Positions 8,884-18,335 of a DNA stretch of 64,000 nucleotides are shown in pieces. Where the stretch lies: positions 3,173,001-3,237,000 of the forward strand of contig NZ_JBBOXF010000001.1 of assembly GCF_038007465.1 (NCBI RefSeq), read 5' to 3'. A program made the translations under genes and the position numbers. The notes under the pieces were generated by a model. It did no database searches, had not been told where the DNA came from, and saw only the letters and a program-made list of their open reading frames with translations. Numbering within the stretch: position 1 is the first letter of the stretch; each line of letters starts with the position of its first letter. The stretch comes from Sporosarcina sp. FSL K6-1508 (GTDB lineage: Bacteria > Bacillota > Bacilli > Bacillales_A > Planococcaceae).

Positions 8884-9752
8884 TGGAAAACGTAATTGAA
8901 TTACAACATGTCCAAAAATCATTTGAGGGTTTTCAACTAAAGGATTTTTCAATGACTGTTAAAAAGGGTTTCATAACGGGGTTTATTGGTGGAAATGGTG
9001 TTGGGAAATCAACGACGATTAAACTATTGATGAATTTATTGCAGCCAGATAGCGGAACAATTTCGATATTCGGTTTGGATTATAAGGACTATGAAAAAGA
9101 AATAAAGCAGCGCATTGGCTTTGTATTTGATGAAAACATTTTTTATGAACATTTAACGTTAGCAGAAATGAAGAAAATAATAAAACCAGCCTATTTAAAT
9201 TGGGATGATAAACTATTCAATCATTATGTTCAAACATTTGAATTGCCGCTTAATAAAAAAATTAAATCCTTTTCTAAAGGAATGATGATGAAAGCGTCGT
9301 TAACAATTGCTTTATCGCATCACGCGGAATTAATTATTATGGATGAACCTACGTCTGGATTAGATCCCATTTTTCGTAGGGAGTTGTTAGATATTTTACG
9401 TGATCTTATGCAAGATGGGGAGAAAGCTATCTTCTTTTCGACTCATATTACGACAGATTTAGATCGTCTTGCAGATTATATTACGTTTATCCATAATGGT
9501 GAGCATATTTTCACAAAGGAATTTTATCAAATTGAAGAAGAGTATGCCATTGTAAAAGGCGGGATAGGGCTATTAGATGGGGATACAGAACGGGAATTTA
9601 TAGCCATACGAAAATCTGCCCATGGTTTTGTAGGATTAACAGCTAATAAAGCACGTGTAGAAGATATTTTTGGAGAACTGGCTTTGATCGAGAAGGCAAC
9701 TCTTGAAGATATTATGTTTTATACAAAGAAAGGGGTTGAGCAGCATGTTTAA
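8883..9752 (+). CDS. ABC transporter ATP-binding protein
   Basis: 289 residues. Walker A is GGNGVGKSTTIKLL (about residue 37), the signature is the atypical SFSKGMMMKASL, and Walker B is LIIMDEPTSGLDP, followed by a switch region FFSTHITTDLDRLADY. Such ATPases pair with small ABC-2 permeases next to YtrA regulators and handle antibiotic resistance or export. CGGAGG lies 8 nt before the start. The end overlaps the permease by 8 nt. Confidence 0.88.
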   Translation: MENVIELQHVQKSFEGFQLKDFSMTVKKGFITGFIGGNGVGKSTTIKLLMNLLQPDSGTISIFGLDYKDYEKEIKQRIGFVFDENIFYEHLTLAEMKKIIKPAYLNWDDKLFNHYVQTFELPLNKKIKSFSKGMMMKASLTIALSHHAELIIMDEPTSGLDPIFRRELLDILRDLMQDGEKAIFFSTHITTDLDRLADYITFIHNGEHIFTKEFYQIEEEYAIVKGGIGLLDGDTEREFIAIRKSAHGFVGLTANKARVEDIFGELALIEKATLEDIMFYTKKGVEQHV

Positions 9753-10353
9753 TTTAATTCGGAAAGATATCCTTTTGCAAAAGACGACGTTATTGATTCT
9801 GCTACCACTTTTAGTTGTTTTCTTATTCATGGAAAACTCATATGTCTGGATAGGTATAATATTTAGCATCTCAATTGTTATGAATGCTTATAGCGTTGAT
9901 GAAAAGTCAGCAAGTCATATACTGCTCAATTCCTTGCCTTATACACGGAAAGAAATTGTCAGTTCAAAATATATCGGTACATTTATTTTCGTAGGTTCAG
10001 TTGTTTTCACCATCTTTATTGGCAATTTAATCATTCATCAAGAAATAATGATGTGGAAAGATATACTATTGATCGTTAGCTCTGTGATGGTAGCAATATC
10101 ATTGCTTTTCCCATTTTCGTATAAATTTAAAAGCCAATATATGCTCATTGGTGCACTTGTTTCGTTAGCCATTTATCTAGTGATTATTCCTTTATTTATC
10201 CCCAACGTGAACGATAAAATCAGGGAGTTTGTGCAAACGGTATTAACGTTACAAACTGCTCAGTTCTATTTGTTCATTGCCTTGTCGGTTATGGTGCTCT
10301 ATACATGTTCATGGCTGCTGTCGATTCATATTTATAGAAAAAAAGTGTTTTAA
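9745..10353 (+). CDS. ABC-2 type permease subunit
   Basis: About 202 residues with six predicted membrane helices in two groups (residues 15-45, then 75-200), with the segment DEKSASHILLNSLPYTRKEIVSSKY on the cytoplasmic side. This cytoplasmic segment is typical of the ABC2_membrane family that partners YtrA-linked ATPases. I chose ATG 9745, with AAAGGGG nearby, over an upstream frame extension that would overlap the ATPase by 50 nt. Substrate unknown. Confidence 0.8.
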   Translation: MFNLIRKDILLQKTTLLILLPLLVVFLFMENSYVWIGIIFSISIVMNAYSVDEKSASHILLNSLPYTRKEIVSSKYIGTFIFVGSVVFTIFIGNLIIHQEIMMWKDILLIVSSVMVAISLLFPFSYKFKSQYMLIGALVSLAIYLVIIPLFIPNVNDKIREFVQTVLTLQTAQFYLFIALSVMVLYTCSWLLSIHIYRKKVF

Positions 10354-10478
10354 AGATATTCCTGAGGGATGGGGAAATGTCATGTACCGTCCCTCAAGAG
10401 TCGTTGCACAAAGCCTAGGTTTACAAGTTTTATCATTTCACAAAAGAAGTGATTTTATATTACGGGAAGGGTGAGGCA

Positions 10479-10655
10479 ATGAAAAAAGTAACAGTTTTCG
10501 GAATTATTATCGGCATAGGGTTATTAGTTCTTTTGAAAGTGTTTCAGCATTCAATACCGCGAATTAGCGATCCACTGGCGAATTACACAATATTAACAGG
10601 TTTTGTTCTTATTGCTATTATCTATGGTGCGTCTCAACTTAGAAAAAATAAATAG
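10479..10655 (+). CDS. Small two-helix membrane protein
   Basis: 58 residues beginning MKKVTVFG, with two hydrophobic helices (residues 4-22 and 32-50) and a basic tail LRKNK. GGGAAGGGTGAGG lies just upstream of ATG 10479. It follows the ABC permease by 125 nt and is closed by the hairpin at 10775-10797, so it is likely the last gene of the GntR-ABC operon. No family recognised. Confidence 0.55.
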   Translation: MKKVTVFGIIIGIGLLVLLKVFQHSIPRISDPLANYTILTGFVLIAIIYGASQLRKNK

Positions 10656-10774
10656 AAAATCATGTGGAAGATAATTAGTATATATTTACAGCTTGTACTG
10701 TGTATCGTTTCTAGTTTATCAGTGGTATACCTCTTCAAATTGATTGGAAACAACACCTATTGCCAGTGTCAATT

Positions 10775-10797
10775 AAGTAGGCATACCTGCTTTTTTA
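10775..10797 (+). terminator. Terminator of the GntR-ABC operon
   Basis: AAGTAGG/CCTGCTT stem (one G-U pair) followed by six T. Confidence 0.65.
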
Positions 10798-10925
10798 ACG
10801 AGTGTATCAAACGATTGCCACTGTTGGACTTTGGGAGCAGTCTCTATTTTTAAATTAAAGCATTTGCAATTTTAAAAGTATTAGATGACTTCTTGAATGA
10901 CTAGTAGTTTATTTTACGCGAACCA

Positions 10926-12446
10926 TCAGTCGTTGTTACTTGGAAAAGCAAATGTTGACGCGGATTCGCTGTTTTCTTCAAACCACTTTTCTGAAATGGT
11001 TTTGGTCTTGGTGAAGAAGCGGACTTGGTCAGGCCCAAACATATGCCCCTCACCGAATCTCGAGCGTTTCCAGCCGCCAAAGTTATGATAACCAACAGGA
11101 ATTGGAATTGGCACGTTTACCCCAACCATGCCGACGTCAATATCCGTTGTAAATTTGCGAGCGGCCGCCCCGTTATTCGTGAAAATTGTGACACCGTTAC
11201 CGAGCTCATGTGCATTGATTAAGTCGATTGCTTCCTCTAATGAATCTACCCGAACGACATTACGAGCAGGACCGAATACCTCTTGCTCATAAATTTCCAT
11301 GCCAGGTTTGACGTTGTCTAATAGGGTAGGACCTAGATAAAAGCCATTCGAGTTTTCAGCGATGTCTGGGTTGCGACCATCGCATACGAGTGTAGCACCT
11401 TCTTCTAGGCTACGGTCGATAAAGCCAATGATTGCGTCCTTTGATTGCTTTGTAATAACAGGTCCAAAATCAACGTCTGATTCTGTGTACGGCCCCACTT
11501 TCAATTTTGCAATTTTATCAACCAGTACTTTGACAAGGTTATTCGCTGTTTCTTCGCCAACGGGAATGATTGTGGAAATGGCCATACAGCGTTGCGAAGC
11601 GGCGCCATAGGCCGCGCCTAAAAATGCGTTTGCGACCTGTTCTAAATCTGCATCTGGCATGACAATCATATTGTTTTTACCGCCACCTAATGCCGTAACG
11701 CGCTTACCGTATTTTGAACCGGTTGTGTAAATATAATCAGCGACAGCTGTGGAGCCGACAAACGAAATGGCTTCAACAGCAGGGTTTTCTAATAGCTCGT
11801 TGACCGCATCCTTGTCGCCATTGATGACTGTCCAAACACCATCAGGTAAACCCGCTTCTTTCCACAGTTCCGATAAAAATAATGCGGAGCAGGGCACGCG
11901 CTCGGACGGCTTTAAAATGACGGAATTGCCGACTGCGACCGCCATAGTTGTAATGGCAAGTGGCACCATCACTGGAAAGTTGAATGGGGAAATTGCTGCA
12001 ACAACGCCAAGTGGTGCTTTTACGGAATAAGCATTAATATTCCCACCAACATTGACGGAGTACTCACCTTTTAATAGGTGAGGGGCATTGATGGCTAAGT
12101 CGACGGATTCTAAACCACGTGTGATTTCACCCTTGGCATCCTCGATTGTTTTCCCACTTTCGATACAAATGATGTCGATGAGCGCATCCATACGTGCGGT
12201 CATCAATTGACGAAACTTCATGACAATTTCAACGCGTTTGCCAATCGATAGGGCGCGCCATGCCGGAAAGGCTGCTTTAGCTGTTGCAATTGCGCTTTGC
12301 ACTTCCTCTTTCGTTGCAATAGGGACGCGTGCAATCACTGCCCCTAAACTCGGATTGAAAACATCTGAGAAGTGACCACTTGTGCCTGCAACGATTTCAC
12401 CATTAATAAAATGCCCTAGTTCTTTTACCTCTGTATTTGTTACCAT
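10926..12446 (-). CDS. mmsA: CoA-acylating (methyl)malonate-semialdehyde dehydrogenase
   Basis: An aldehyde dehydrogenase of about 506 residues that converts malonate semialdehyde, NAD+ and CoA to acetyl-CoA, CO2 and NADH. SPFNFPVMVPL (about residue 153), the catalytic Cys in AASQRCMAIS (about residue 287) and EQEVFGPARNVVR are visible, and the QRCMAIS context is characteristic of the CoA-dependent MmsA/IolA branch. ATG 12446 follows a GGGGG site by 11 nt; the upstream extension lacks one and overlaps the neighbour. Placed 22 nt after the aminotransferase, it should be the last step of beta-alanine degradation from pyrimidines. Confidence 0.87.
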   Translation of the reverse strand: MVTNTEVKELGHFINGEIVAGTSGHFSDVFNPSLGAVIARVPIATKEEVQSAIATAKAAFPAWRALSIGKRVEIVMKFRQLMTARMDALIDIICIESGKTIEDAKGEITRGLESVDLAINAPHLLKGEYSVNVGGNINAYSVKAPLGVVAAISPFNFPVMVPLAITTMAVAVGNSVILKPSERVPCSALFLSELWKEAGLPDGVWTVINGDKDAVNELLENPAVEAISFVGSTAVADYIYTTGSKYGKRVTALGGGKNNMIVMPDADLEQVANAFLGAAYGAASQRCMAISTIIPVGEETANNLVKVLVDKIAKLKVGPYTESDVDFGPVITKQSKDAIIGFIDRSLEEGATLVCDGRNPDIAENSNGFYLGPTLLDNVKPGMEIYEQEVFGPARNVVRVDSLEEAIDLINAHELGNGVTIFTNNGAAARKFTTDIDVGMVGVNVPIPIPVGYHNFGGWKRSRFGEGHMFGPDQVRFFTKTKTISEKWFEENSESASTFAFPSNND

Positions 12447-12468
12447 ACATTCATTTCCCCCTTGTGTT

Positions 12469-13830
12469 TTACGCTTTTTGCAGTAGTTCATTTAAAGCGT
12501 GCGTAAGTTTTTCAACAATCACATCTTTTTCTGCTAATGAAATAATCAGTGGTGGAGCGAGAGTTAACGTATTGTTAAAGCCTGCAACCGTGACACCATT
12601 TTTCCCGATGATTAACCCTTGTTCTTTACATAAAGCGATGACTTTGTTGACAGCAGTTACATCCATTGGCGCTTTGCTGTTTTTGTCACTCACAAGCTCA
12701 ATGCCAATCAGTAAGCCTTTACCGCGGATGTTGCCGACATTTGGATGATCCTTTAAGCGTTCTTGTAGTTCCGCATGGATAATTGCGCCCATTTCTTCTG
12801 AGCGAGCAAATAAATTTTCATTTTCCATGATTTCGATATTTTTGAGGGCAACTGCACAAGCTGCTGGAGAACCTCCGAATGTGTTGACGTGGCGGAAAAA
12901 GTCGTACTCCTCACTCCCATTGAAAGCCTCATAAATTTCGCGACGCACAGCTGTAGCAGATAACGGCATATAAGCACTTGTTAAGCCTTTTGCCATTGTG
13001 ACAATATCCGGCTGAATGTCATAATTTTGGAAGCCAAATGCTTTGCCTGTACGTCCGAAGCCGCAAATTACTTCATCGACAATGAGCAGGGCCCCATGCT
13101 TTTCACAAACTGCTTTTACCCCACGCAAATAGTCCTCATGGGGCATTATCACGCCGCCACCGGTAATAATAGGCTCAAGTATTACGCCGGCAATCGTCTC
13201 GGATGATTCCCAAGTCATGACATTATCGATTGCCTGAACAGACGGTAGGGCAGTTGGCTCTGTAATATGATCTTCGTTTGCACGGTAGGCATCTGGTGGT
13301 GCAACATGGAGGAAACCAGGTGCTAACGGTTCGTACTTATATTTACGTTGTGCTTGCCCTGTTGCCGCTAATGCCCCCATCGTATTGCCGTGGTAGGCAC
13401 GATAGCGGGAAATAAATTTGGTGCGATTTGTATGACCTTTTTGCTGATGGTATTGACGTGCGATTTTGAAGGCGGCTTCATTCGCCTCTGAACCACTATT
13501 AGAGAAAAACACAACATAATCATCGCCTAATAATTCGCTGATTTTTTCGCTCAGTTGTATGGCAGGGATGTGCCCCACGGATAGAGGAGTATAGGCATTT
13601 TCCAGTAATTGCTCGTAAGCGGCTTTGGCGAGTTCCTCTCGCCCGTAGCCAACGTTCACACACCATAAACCAGACATGGCATCTAAATAACGTTTCCCAT
13701 CAATGTCCGTTATCCAAGCGCCTTTCGATTTCTGAATGATTGTCGTCGTGTTTGGGTTGTAGGGCTTCATGGAATGCCATACATATTGTTCATCTTTTAC
13801 TTGCCAATTTTGACTCGTTAAATTCGTCAC
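12469..13830 (-). CDS. Class III omega-aminotransferase (beta-alanine:pyruvate type)
   Basis: 453 residues, fold-type I PLP enzyme. Landmarks are FFSNSGSEANEAAFKIAR (about residue 108), YRAYHGNTMGALAATG, the PLP-contacting LIVDEVICGFGRTGKAFG (about residue 248) and the Schiff-base lysine in DIVTMAKGLTSAYMP (about residue 280). The family includes beta-alanine:pyruvate transaminases. Given its place in the pyrimidine catabolic island it probably turns beta-alanine (or beta-aminoisobutyrate) into the semialdehyde used by the adjacent dehydrogenase. The amino acceptor cannot be read from sequence. Confidence 0.85.
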   Translation of the reverse strand: MTNLTSQNWQVKDEQYVWHSMKPYNPNTTTIIQKSKGAWITDIDGKRYLDAMSGLWCVNVGYGREELAKAAYEQLLENAYTPLSVGHIPAIQLSEKISELLGDDYVVFFSNSGSEANEAAFKIARQYHQQKGHTNRTKFISRYRAYHGNTMGALAATGQAQRKYKYEPLAPGFLHVAPPDAYRANEDHITEPTALPSVQAIDNVMTWESSETIAGVILEPIITGGGVIMPHEDYLRGVKAVCEKHGALLIVDEVICGFGRTGKAFGFQNYDIQPDIVTMAKGLTSAYMPLSATAVRREIYEAFNGSEEYDFFRHVNTFGGSPAACAVALKNIEIMENENLFARSEEMGAIIHAELQERLKDHPNVGNIRGKGLLIGIELVSDKNSKAPMDVTAVNKVIALCKEQGLIIGKNGVTVAGFNNTLTLAPPLIISLAEKDVIVEKLTHALNELLQKA

Positions 13831-13959
13831 CTACATCATCACTCCTTCATTGATTATCATGCAATAACTCTATTATTCACTCTATTAGGAAAAATAGCAT
13901 TATACACAATGTAAAATGAATAGATTGTTGCTATTCACATTAGTGAGTGATGGGAATGG

Positions 13960-15507
13960 TTATCTGTCGTTAAACAGTATTAACTCCAGTGCTAATCGCT
14001 TTTCTGTTTGCATAAAATCTGGACCGAGCAGCTGCTCAATTTTTTCCAAACGATGGTACAGTGTTTGTCTAACGATAAACAGGCGTTCGGCAGTGTCTTT
14101 TTTTTGACCATTGGTGTGTAAGTATACTTTTAACGTTTCGACTAATTTACTTCTATGCTTGCGGTCATAGTCAATAACGGGCTGTATATATTCGGTCATC
14201 ATGTCCATAATATATGGGCTTTTTTGTAATTGCAAAATTAAATGGTGAAGGTGTAAGTTCTCATAAAAATACGAAAGCTGTGGGGCGTTCCGTCGAATGT
14301 GTAAGGTGTCTTTAGCTGTTAGAAAGCTAGTATTGACAGCTTGGAAATGAGTGACGTATTTGCCAACAGCGACTGAAATGTTAAAGTCAGCATATTTATA
14401 CTTTTGTTGATTGTCATGGATTTGAGTAATGGCTTGTTCTATTCGTTGCTTATACGTTTCATGCGCACGTAAATTCGCTAAAATAAAAATAAGCTGTTGT
14501 TGCTTTTCTATGATGAACGGATAGAATTCTAACTTCTCTAAGACATTGCGCGTTAATAGCTTATAGTACGTTAAATCACTGCTTTTACTTTTGTTGATTT
14601 GATGAATCATGACCAGCCAATGACTTGTTGTGATTTCTGCATGATGGTCTTGCAGGAAATGCGTCAATTCCTCCACATTGGATAGACCATTCAGCCATTG
14701 CTCTAAAACTTCACGATCCTCCACGGCTTTTTTTTCCTCGCTATACAAAACCCGCAATAAATAGTGTGAAAGCGCAATAACCGTACGATCTAAAATTAGT
14801 GCATCGTATTCATTGACGACGCGCTGCGGAGAAAACAAACAAAGCTCCCCATAATACTGGTTGAAAGTATTCACGTCACAGCGAATGATATGTTTTTCAA
14901 GATAATCAGGACTTGCCTGTTGTTGCATCTGCTCATACTTGTTCTGCTGTATATTTGGAATAAACACAGGTTTTTGCCCATTGATTGTAAAGACGACCTG
15001 CAAGTCAAGGTGTTTATAGAGGTGCATTAAAATTTGCTCGTAATTGTTGGCGGTGAGTGTGTATTTATTAATTTGCTGTGCGTAGTTCTCCAGGTTTTTA
15101 ACCATGCCATATTGCTGATTGATGAGGATGCCGTGTATTTCTTGTGTGATTTCGACAAAGGCTACCTCCTGATGAAAGATGATAAGAGGGAATTGGTAGT
15201 CCGTTGCCAGTTGCTGTATACAATCAGGGATTTTTTGAATGGAGTGACCGAGCTCAATGCACAGCCCAGCTGAATTGGATACAATTAATTGGTGAATAAA
15301 GTGATGGAAGTCATCATTGTTTTTCAAATGAATACCCGTCGTCAAAATTAATTCATTTCCCTTTAATAATTTGGCGGCATCCATATTTTCGACGATATGC
15401 ACCCATTTGATGACATTAAGTTGTCCTTGTGCACCAGCAAGAAGCTTCGCGTTACTGAATAACTTTTTCATCAGTACATCTGCTACCGTGAGTGAAAATC
15501 CATTCAT
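13960..15507 (-). CDS. PucR-family transcriptional regulator (first of a pair)
   Basis: 515 residues. An N-terminal PucR domain (LTVADVLMKKLFSNAKLLAG, then NELILTTGIHL near residue 55) is followed by a middle GGDEF-like/CdaR domain. The C-terminal HTH_30 reads VETLKVYLHTNGQKKDTAERLFIVRQTLYHRLEKIEQLLG (about residues 455-495). PucR proteins sense purine- or pyrimidine-related metabolites and activate nucleobase catabolism. AGGAGGAGG precedes the ATG. It lies 25 nt after a second PucR gene and upstream of the aminotransferase, so both probably control the island. Confidence 0.87.
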   Translation of the reverse strand: MNGFSLTVADVLMKKLFSNAKLLAGAQGQLNVIKWVHIVENMDAAKLLKGNELILTTGIHLKNNDDFHHFIHQLIVSNSAGLCIELGHSIQKIPDCIQQLATDYQFPLIIFHQEVAFVEITQEIHGILINQQYGMVKNLENYAQQINKYTLTANNYEQILMHLYKHLDLQVVFTINGQKPVFIPNIQQNKYEQMQQQASPDYLEKHIIRCDVNTFNQYYGELCLFSPQRVVNEYDALILDRTVIALSHYLLRVLYSEEKKAVEDREVLEQWLNGLSNVEELTHFLQDHHAEITTSHWLVMIHQINKSKSSDLTYYKLLTRNVLEKLEFYPFIIEKQQQLIFILANLRAHETYKQRIEQAITQIHDNQQKYKYADFNISVAVGKYVTHFQAVNTSFLTAKDTLHIRRNAPQLSYFYENLHLHHLILQLQKSPYIMDMMTEYIQPVIDYDRKHRSKLVETLKVYLHTNGQKKDTAERLFIVRQTLYHRLEKIEQLLGPDFMQTEKRLALELILFNDR

Positions 15508-15532
15508 AAATTCCTCCTCCTATGACGCATAA

Positions 15533-16699
15533 TTATTGATGCGTCAACACATCTTCTATTAAAAAGGCCATATACAAATTGGTTTTTGTAAAAGGGTTGG
15601 TGGCGTCTATATCTAATAGCTGTTCTACTTTTTTGATTTTATATAGGACAGTGTTGCGATGAATGAATAAACGTTCACTAACTTTACTCGTGCTGCCGTT
15701 TTCCTCAAGGAAAATACGTAAAAATGACACGTAATCGGTGTTGTGCAAATCATCATATCGATAAAGCTGTCCAAGTATATCCTGACTAAAGGATTCAATT
15801 AATGTCCGATTTTGCACACCCATAATAATTTTATAGGCTCCAATTTCTTTATATTTGTATAAGAAGCGGTTGTTGTGCAGCTGTGCTAATTGAATGACAG
15901 TGAGTGATTCCTTGTAGCTTTTATGGATGTTTTCATAGTCTTCATAAAAACTTCCTTTGCCGATGATGACATTTAAGCTTCCGTTTTTCTGGGTGATTTT
16001 ATCGTAGATGTCTTCTACTGTTTTTGAGAAAGGACTACTGGATGTAGTGATTTGTGTTCGGTTGATGAGAAAGATGAGGTGATTTTTATGCTTGAGTCTT
16101 AAAAAGCGTTTATATCTATTTTGGAATGCGAACTGAATGAGTACCTCGTAACGGTCAATGCTACTGCGTGCATCTGTTGTTGTACATGTTATGACGGCCA
16201 ATTCTGCGCCTTGTGGAAATCCAAGTTGGGTTAAATTTTGCCTTGTGGAATCGACGTGCTGTTTGTAGTGAAACAGTAAGTTGTAAAGGACTTGGTCTTC
16301 GGTGGATTGTTCTTGTTCGTGGGCGATAAATTGAAATGTCGTTTTTAAAAGATCGGCTACACGGCGTTCCCAAGGCATTTGAAAAATGGGTAATTCATGC
16401 TCATTGGCAAACGAGATGACCGATTCAGGAATGTCAGGAATATAAGGTCCCGTATTCACGATAAAACCAGCTATTTTTTTAGTGTAGGCCAGTTTAACGA
16501 GTTGTTCTAAGGATGTATTTTGGTGTGGAAAGTTAATGCCTGTTGTCACAACTAATTCATTTGGTCGGCAAAACATGATTAAATCAATACTTTCTACTAC
16601 ATTAATACCCGTAACTCTTCGATACATACCACTTTGTCCAGCTACTAATGTCAGCATTGGGAATAGAGCCCCCTCTACGATTTTGCCAATCGTCCCCAT
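15533..16699 (-). CDS. PucR-family transcriptional regulator (second, shorter)
   Basis: 388 residues, the same architecture as its neighbour but with a shortened middle: PucR domain with FPMLTLVAGQSGMYRRVTG and NELVVTTGINFPHQN, and C-terminal HTH VSERLFIHRNTVLYKIKKVEQLLDID (about residues 340-370). The two are clearly diverged paralogues, so they may respond to different ligands. It is the gene nearest the divergent promoter region. Activation of the rightward catabolic genes is inference from context. Confidence 0.85.
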   Translation of the reverse strand: MGTIGKIVEGALFPMLTLVAGQSGMYRRVTGINVVESIDLIMFCRPNELVVTTGINFPHQNTSLEQLVKLAYTKKIAGFIVNTGPYIPDIPESVISFANEHELPIFQMPWERRVADLLKTTFQFIAHEQEQSTEDQVLYNLLFHYKQHVDSTRQNLTQLGFPQGAELAVITCTTTDARSSIDRYEVLIQFAFQNRYKRFLRLKHKNHLIFLINRTQITTSSSPFSKTVEDIYDKITQKNGSLNVIIGKGSFYEDYENIHKSYKESLTVIQLAQLHNNRFLYKYKEIGAYKIIMGVQNRTLIESFSQDILGQLYRYDDLHNTDYVSFLRIFLEENGSTSKVSERLFIHRNTVLYKIKKVEQLLDIDATNPFTKTNLYMAFLIEDVLTHQ

Positions 16700-16738
16700 A
16701 ACAGCCCCCCTAATTATACAAGTACCGTACCATAAATA

Positions 16739-16754
16739 ATGTGCACTTGCACAT
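16739..16754. promoter_or_regulatory. Palindrome in the divergent promoter of the pyrimidine island
   Basis: ATGTGCA and TGCACAT form a perfect 7-bp inverted repeat with a 2-nt centre, located 40 bp from one divergent start and 100 bp from the other. A TATAAT lies at 16799-16804 without a good -35, as expected of an activator-dependent promoter. A likely site for one of the PucR proteins. Confidence 0.45.
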
Positions 16755-16852
16755 ACTTTTTTAGTTTTATATCTATATCTTTGGAATATTTAGTATTTTA
16801 TAATTTTAATAAACAACAACTTTTTAATAACTGTGAAAGAGAGGACTTGCAT

Positions 16853-18099
16853 ATGTATAAATGTAATAGTAGTCGACTGCAGGGGTTAATTGAACAATTC
16901 AGTCAATTTGGTGTAACTGCCAATGGGGGCGTAACCCGTTTGTCCCTTTCAAAAGAGGATGTATTAGCGAGAGACTATTTTTGTGAAATATGCAAAGAGT
17001 TAGGCATGGATATTCAAGTAGATGATATGGCAAATATCTATGCGATTCTACCTGGAAAAAGAGTTTGTCCACCAATCGTAATGGGATCACATTTAGATTC
17101 GGTTGAAAAAGGTGGCAGGTTTGATGGTGTCTTAGGTATTTTAACAGCAATAGAGGCGATACGAACGTTAAAGGAAAACGACATTGAGCTCGAGATCCCA
17201 TTAATGCTTGTGAATTTTACGAATGAAGAAGGTGCACGCTTCGATCCGGCGATGATGAGTTCCGGTGTCATTGCTTCAAAATTCAGTAAAGAAAAAATGC
17301 TACAGTCTGTCGATAAAAATGGCATTACTTTTCAAGAAGCATTACAAGCAAGTGGCTACGCGGGGGAGCAAGGAAATCGCTTAACAGAAGCCTTTGCTTA
17401 TATTGAGCTGCATATTGAACAAGGACCAGTATTAGCAGCAAAGCAACGTGAAATTGGTGTGGTCGAAGGCGTTTTAGGCATGGTGTGCTATGAAATCACC
17501 GTGACAGGTGAATCAAATCAGCTGGCACAACGCCGATGTCGATGCGTAAAGATCCGATGATTGTGGCGTCTCGTATAATTTCGTCTTTGCATGAGCAGCT
17601 GGGCAAAATCGACGAAGAGCTTGTGTTCACATTTGGGCGTATGCACGTGGCACCTAATATTCATACAGTCATCCCGAACGAAGTAGTTTTTACCATGGAT
17701 TCGCGTCATCAAAATCCAGCGGTGATGCGCAAAGTGGAAAAGCTATTGACAGCCCTAGCACCAGAGGAAAACGGTTGCCACATTCGCCCGGTCAAGCTAT
17801 GGGAGCGGGAGACGGTATTTTTTGATACAGCTATTTGCAGTGAAGTGGAAAAATCATGCCATGACTTTGGATATTCCTTCAATCGAATGTTCAGTGGGGC
17901 GGGGCACGATGCGCAGTATATCGCGAGCTTCATCCCCTCGGCAATGATTTTTGTTCCAAGTATCAAGGGGAAAAGTCATTGCGAGGAGGAGGAAACGACA
18001 TTTGAAGACTGTGCAAAGGGGGCAGACGTGTTACTGGAAACCGTGTTGACACTACAAACAAAGTTCAGCATGGGTGAAAAATACACACTAAACTCATGA
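16853..18099 (+). pseudogene. Frameshifted M20 amidase (beta-ureidopropionase/carbamoylase type)
   Basis: The gene encodes a metal-dependent Zn-amidase of the allantoate amidohydrolase/N-carbamoyl-amino-acid hydrolase family. It has GSHLDSVEKGGRFDGVLG (about residue 80), NEEGARFDPAMMSSG and HIEQGPVLAAKQREIGVVEG in the first frame and MSMRKDP, HDAQYIAS and GKSHCEEE in the second. The join lies in the conserved HAGTTPM motif: the DNA reads AATCA-GCTGGCACAACGCCG, and one base inserted after 17520 restores N-H-A-G-T-T-P-M-S-M exactly. Everything else is intact, so this is a recent mutation or a sequencing error. In the pathway it would convert N-carbamoyl-beta-alanine to beta-alanine. The start has GAGAGG 8 nt upstream. 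Confidence 0.88.
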
Positions 18100-18333
18100 T
18101 GAGTGCAGGCTAAAATACTATAATTCGCTAGCGCATTGGTTCATCTCTAAAAGTTAGGGATGACGTTTGATTAAAGTGCATATCATTAGAAAGCTGATTG
18201 ATTGGAGTGAAGGTTGGACGACCCCTCGGAAAGTGCCTAGCCGGCACGGAAGTCAACCTCCCTGTCATGACGGTGAGCTAGCATATTAACAGATTTTGAT
18301 AAATTTTACATCATTAATCGAAGGGTGAGGATA
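18100..18333 (+). other. Intergenic spacer with GC-richer segment
   Basis: The 234-nt spacer interrupts an otherwise tight gene series. The part at 18190-18285 is richer in G+C and contains partial inverted segments (GCCTAGCCGGC, GAAGGTTGG/TCAACCTCC). It looks like a degenerate copy of a dispersed intergenic repeat and has no ORF. Confidence 0.35.
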
Positions 18334-18335
18334 GT

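Noticed and set aside
10662..10853. 63-codon ORF with a hydrophobic start
   Set aside because: It runs across the terminator at 10775-10797, and its second half has no protein-like pattern.
11025..12748. Several plus-strand ORFs opposite the dehydrogenase and aminotransferase
   Set aside because: Antisense frames of well-supported genes, with no ribosome binding sites.
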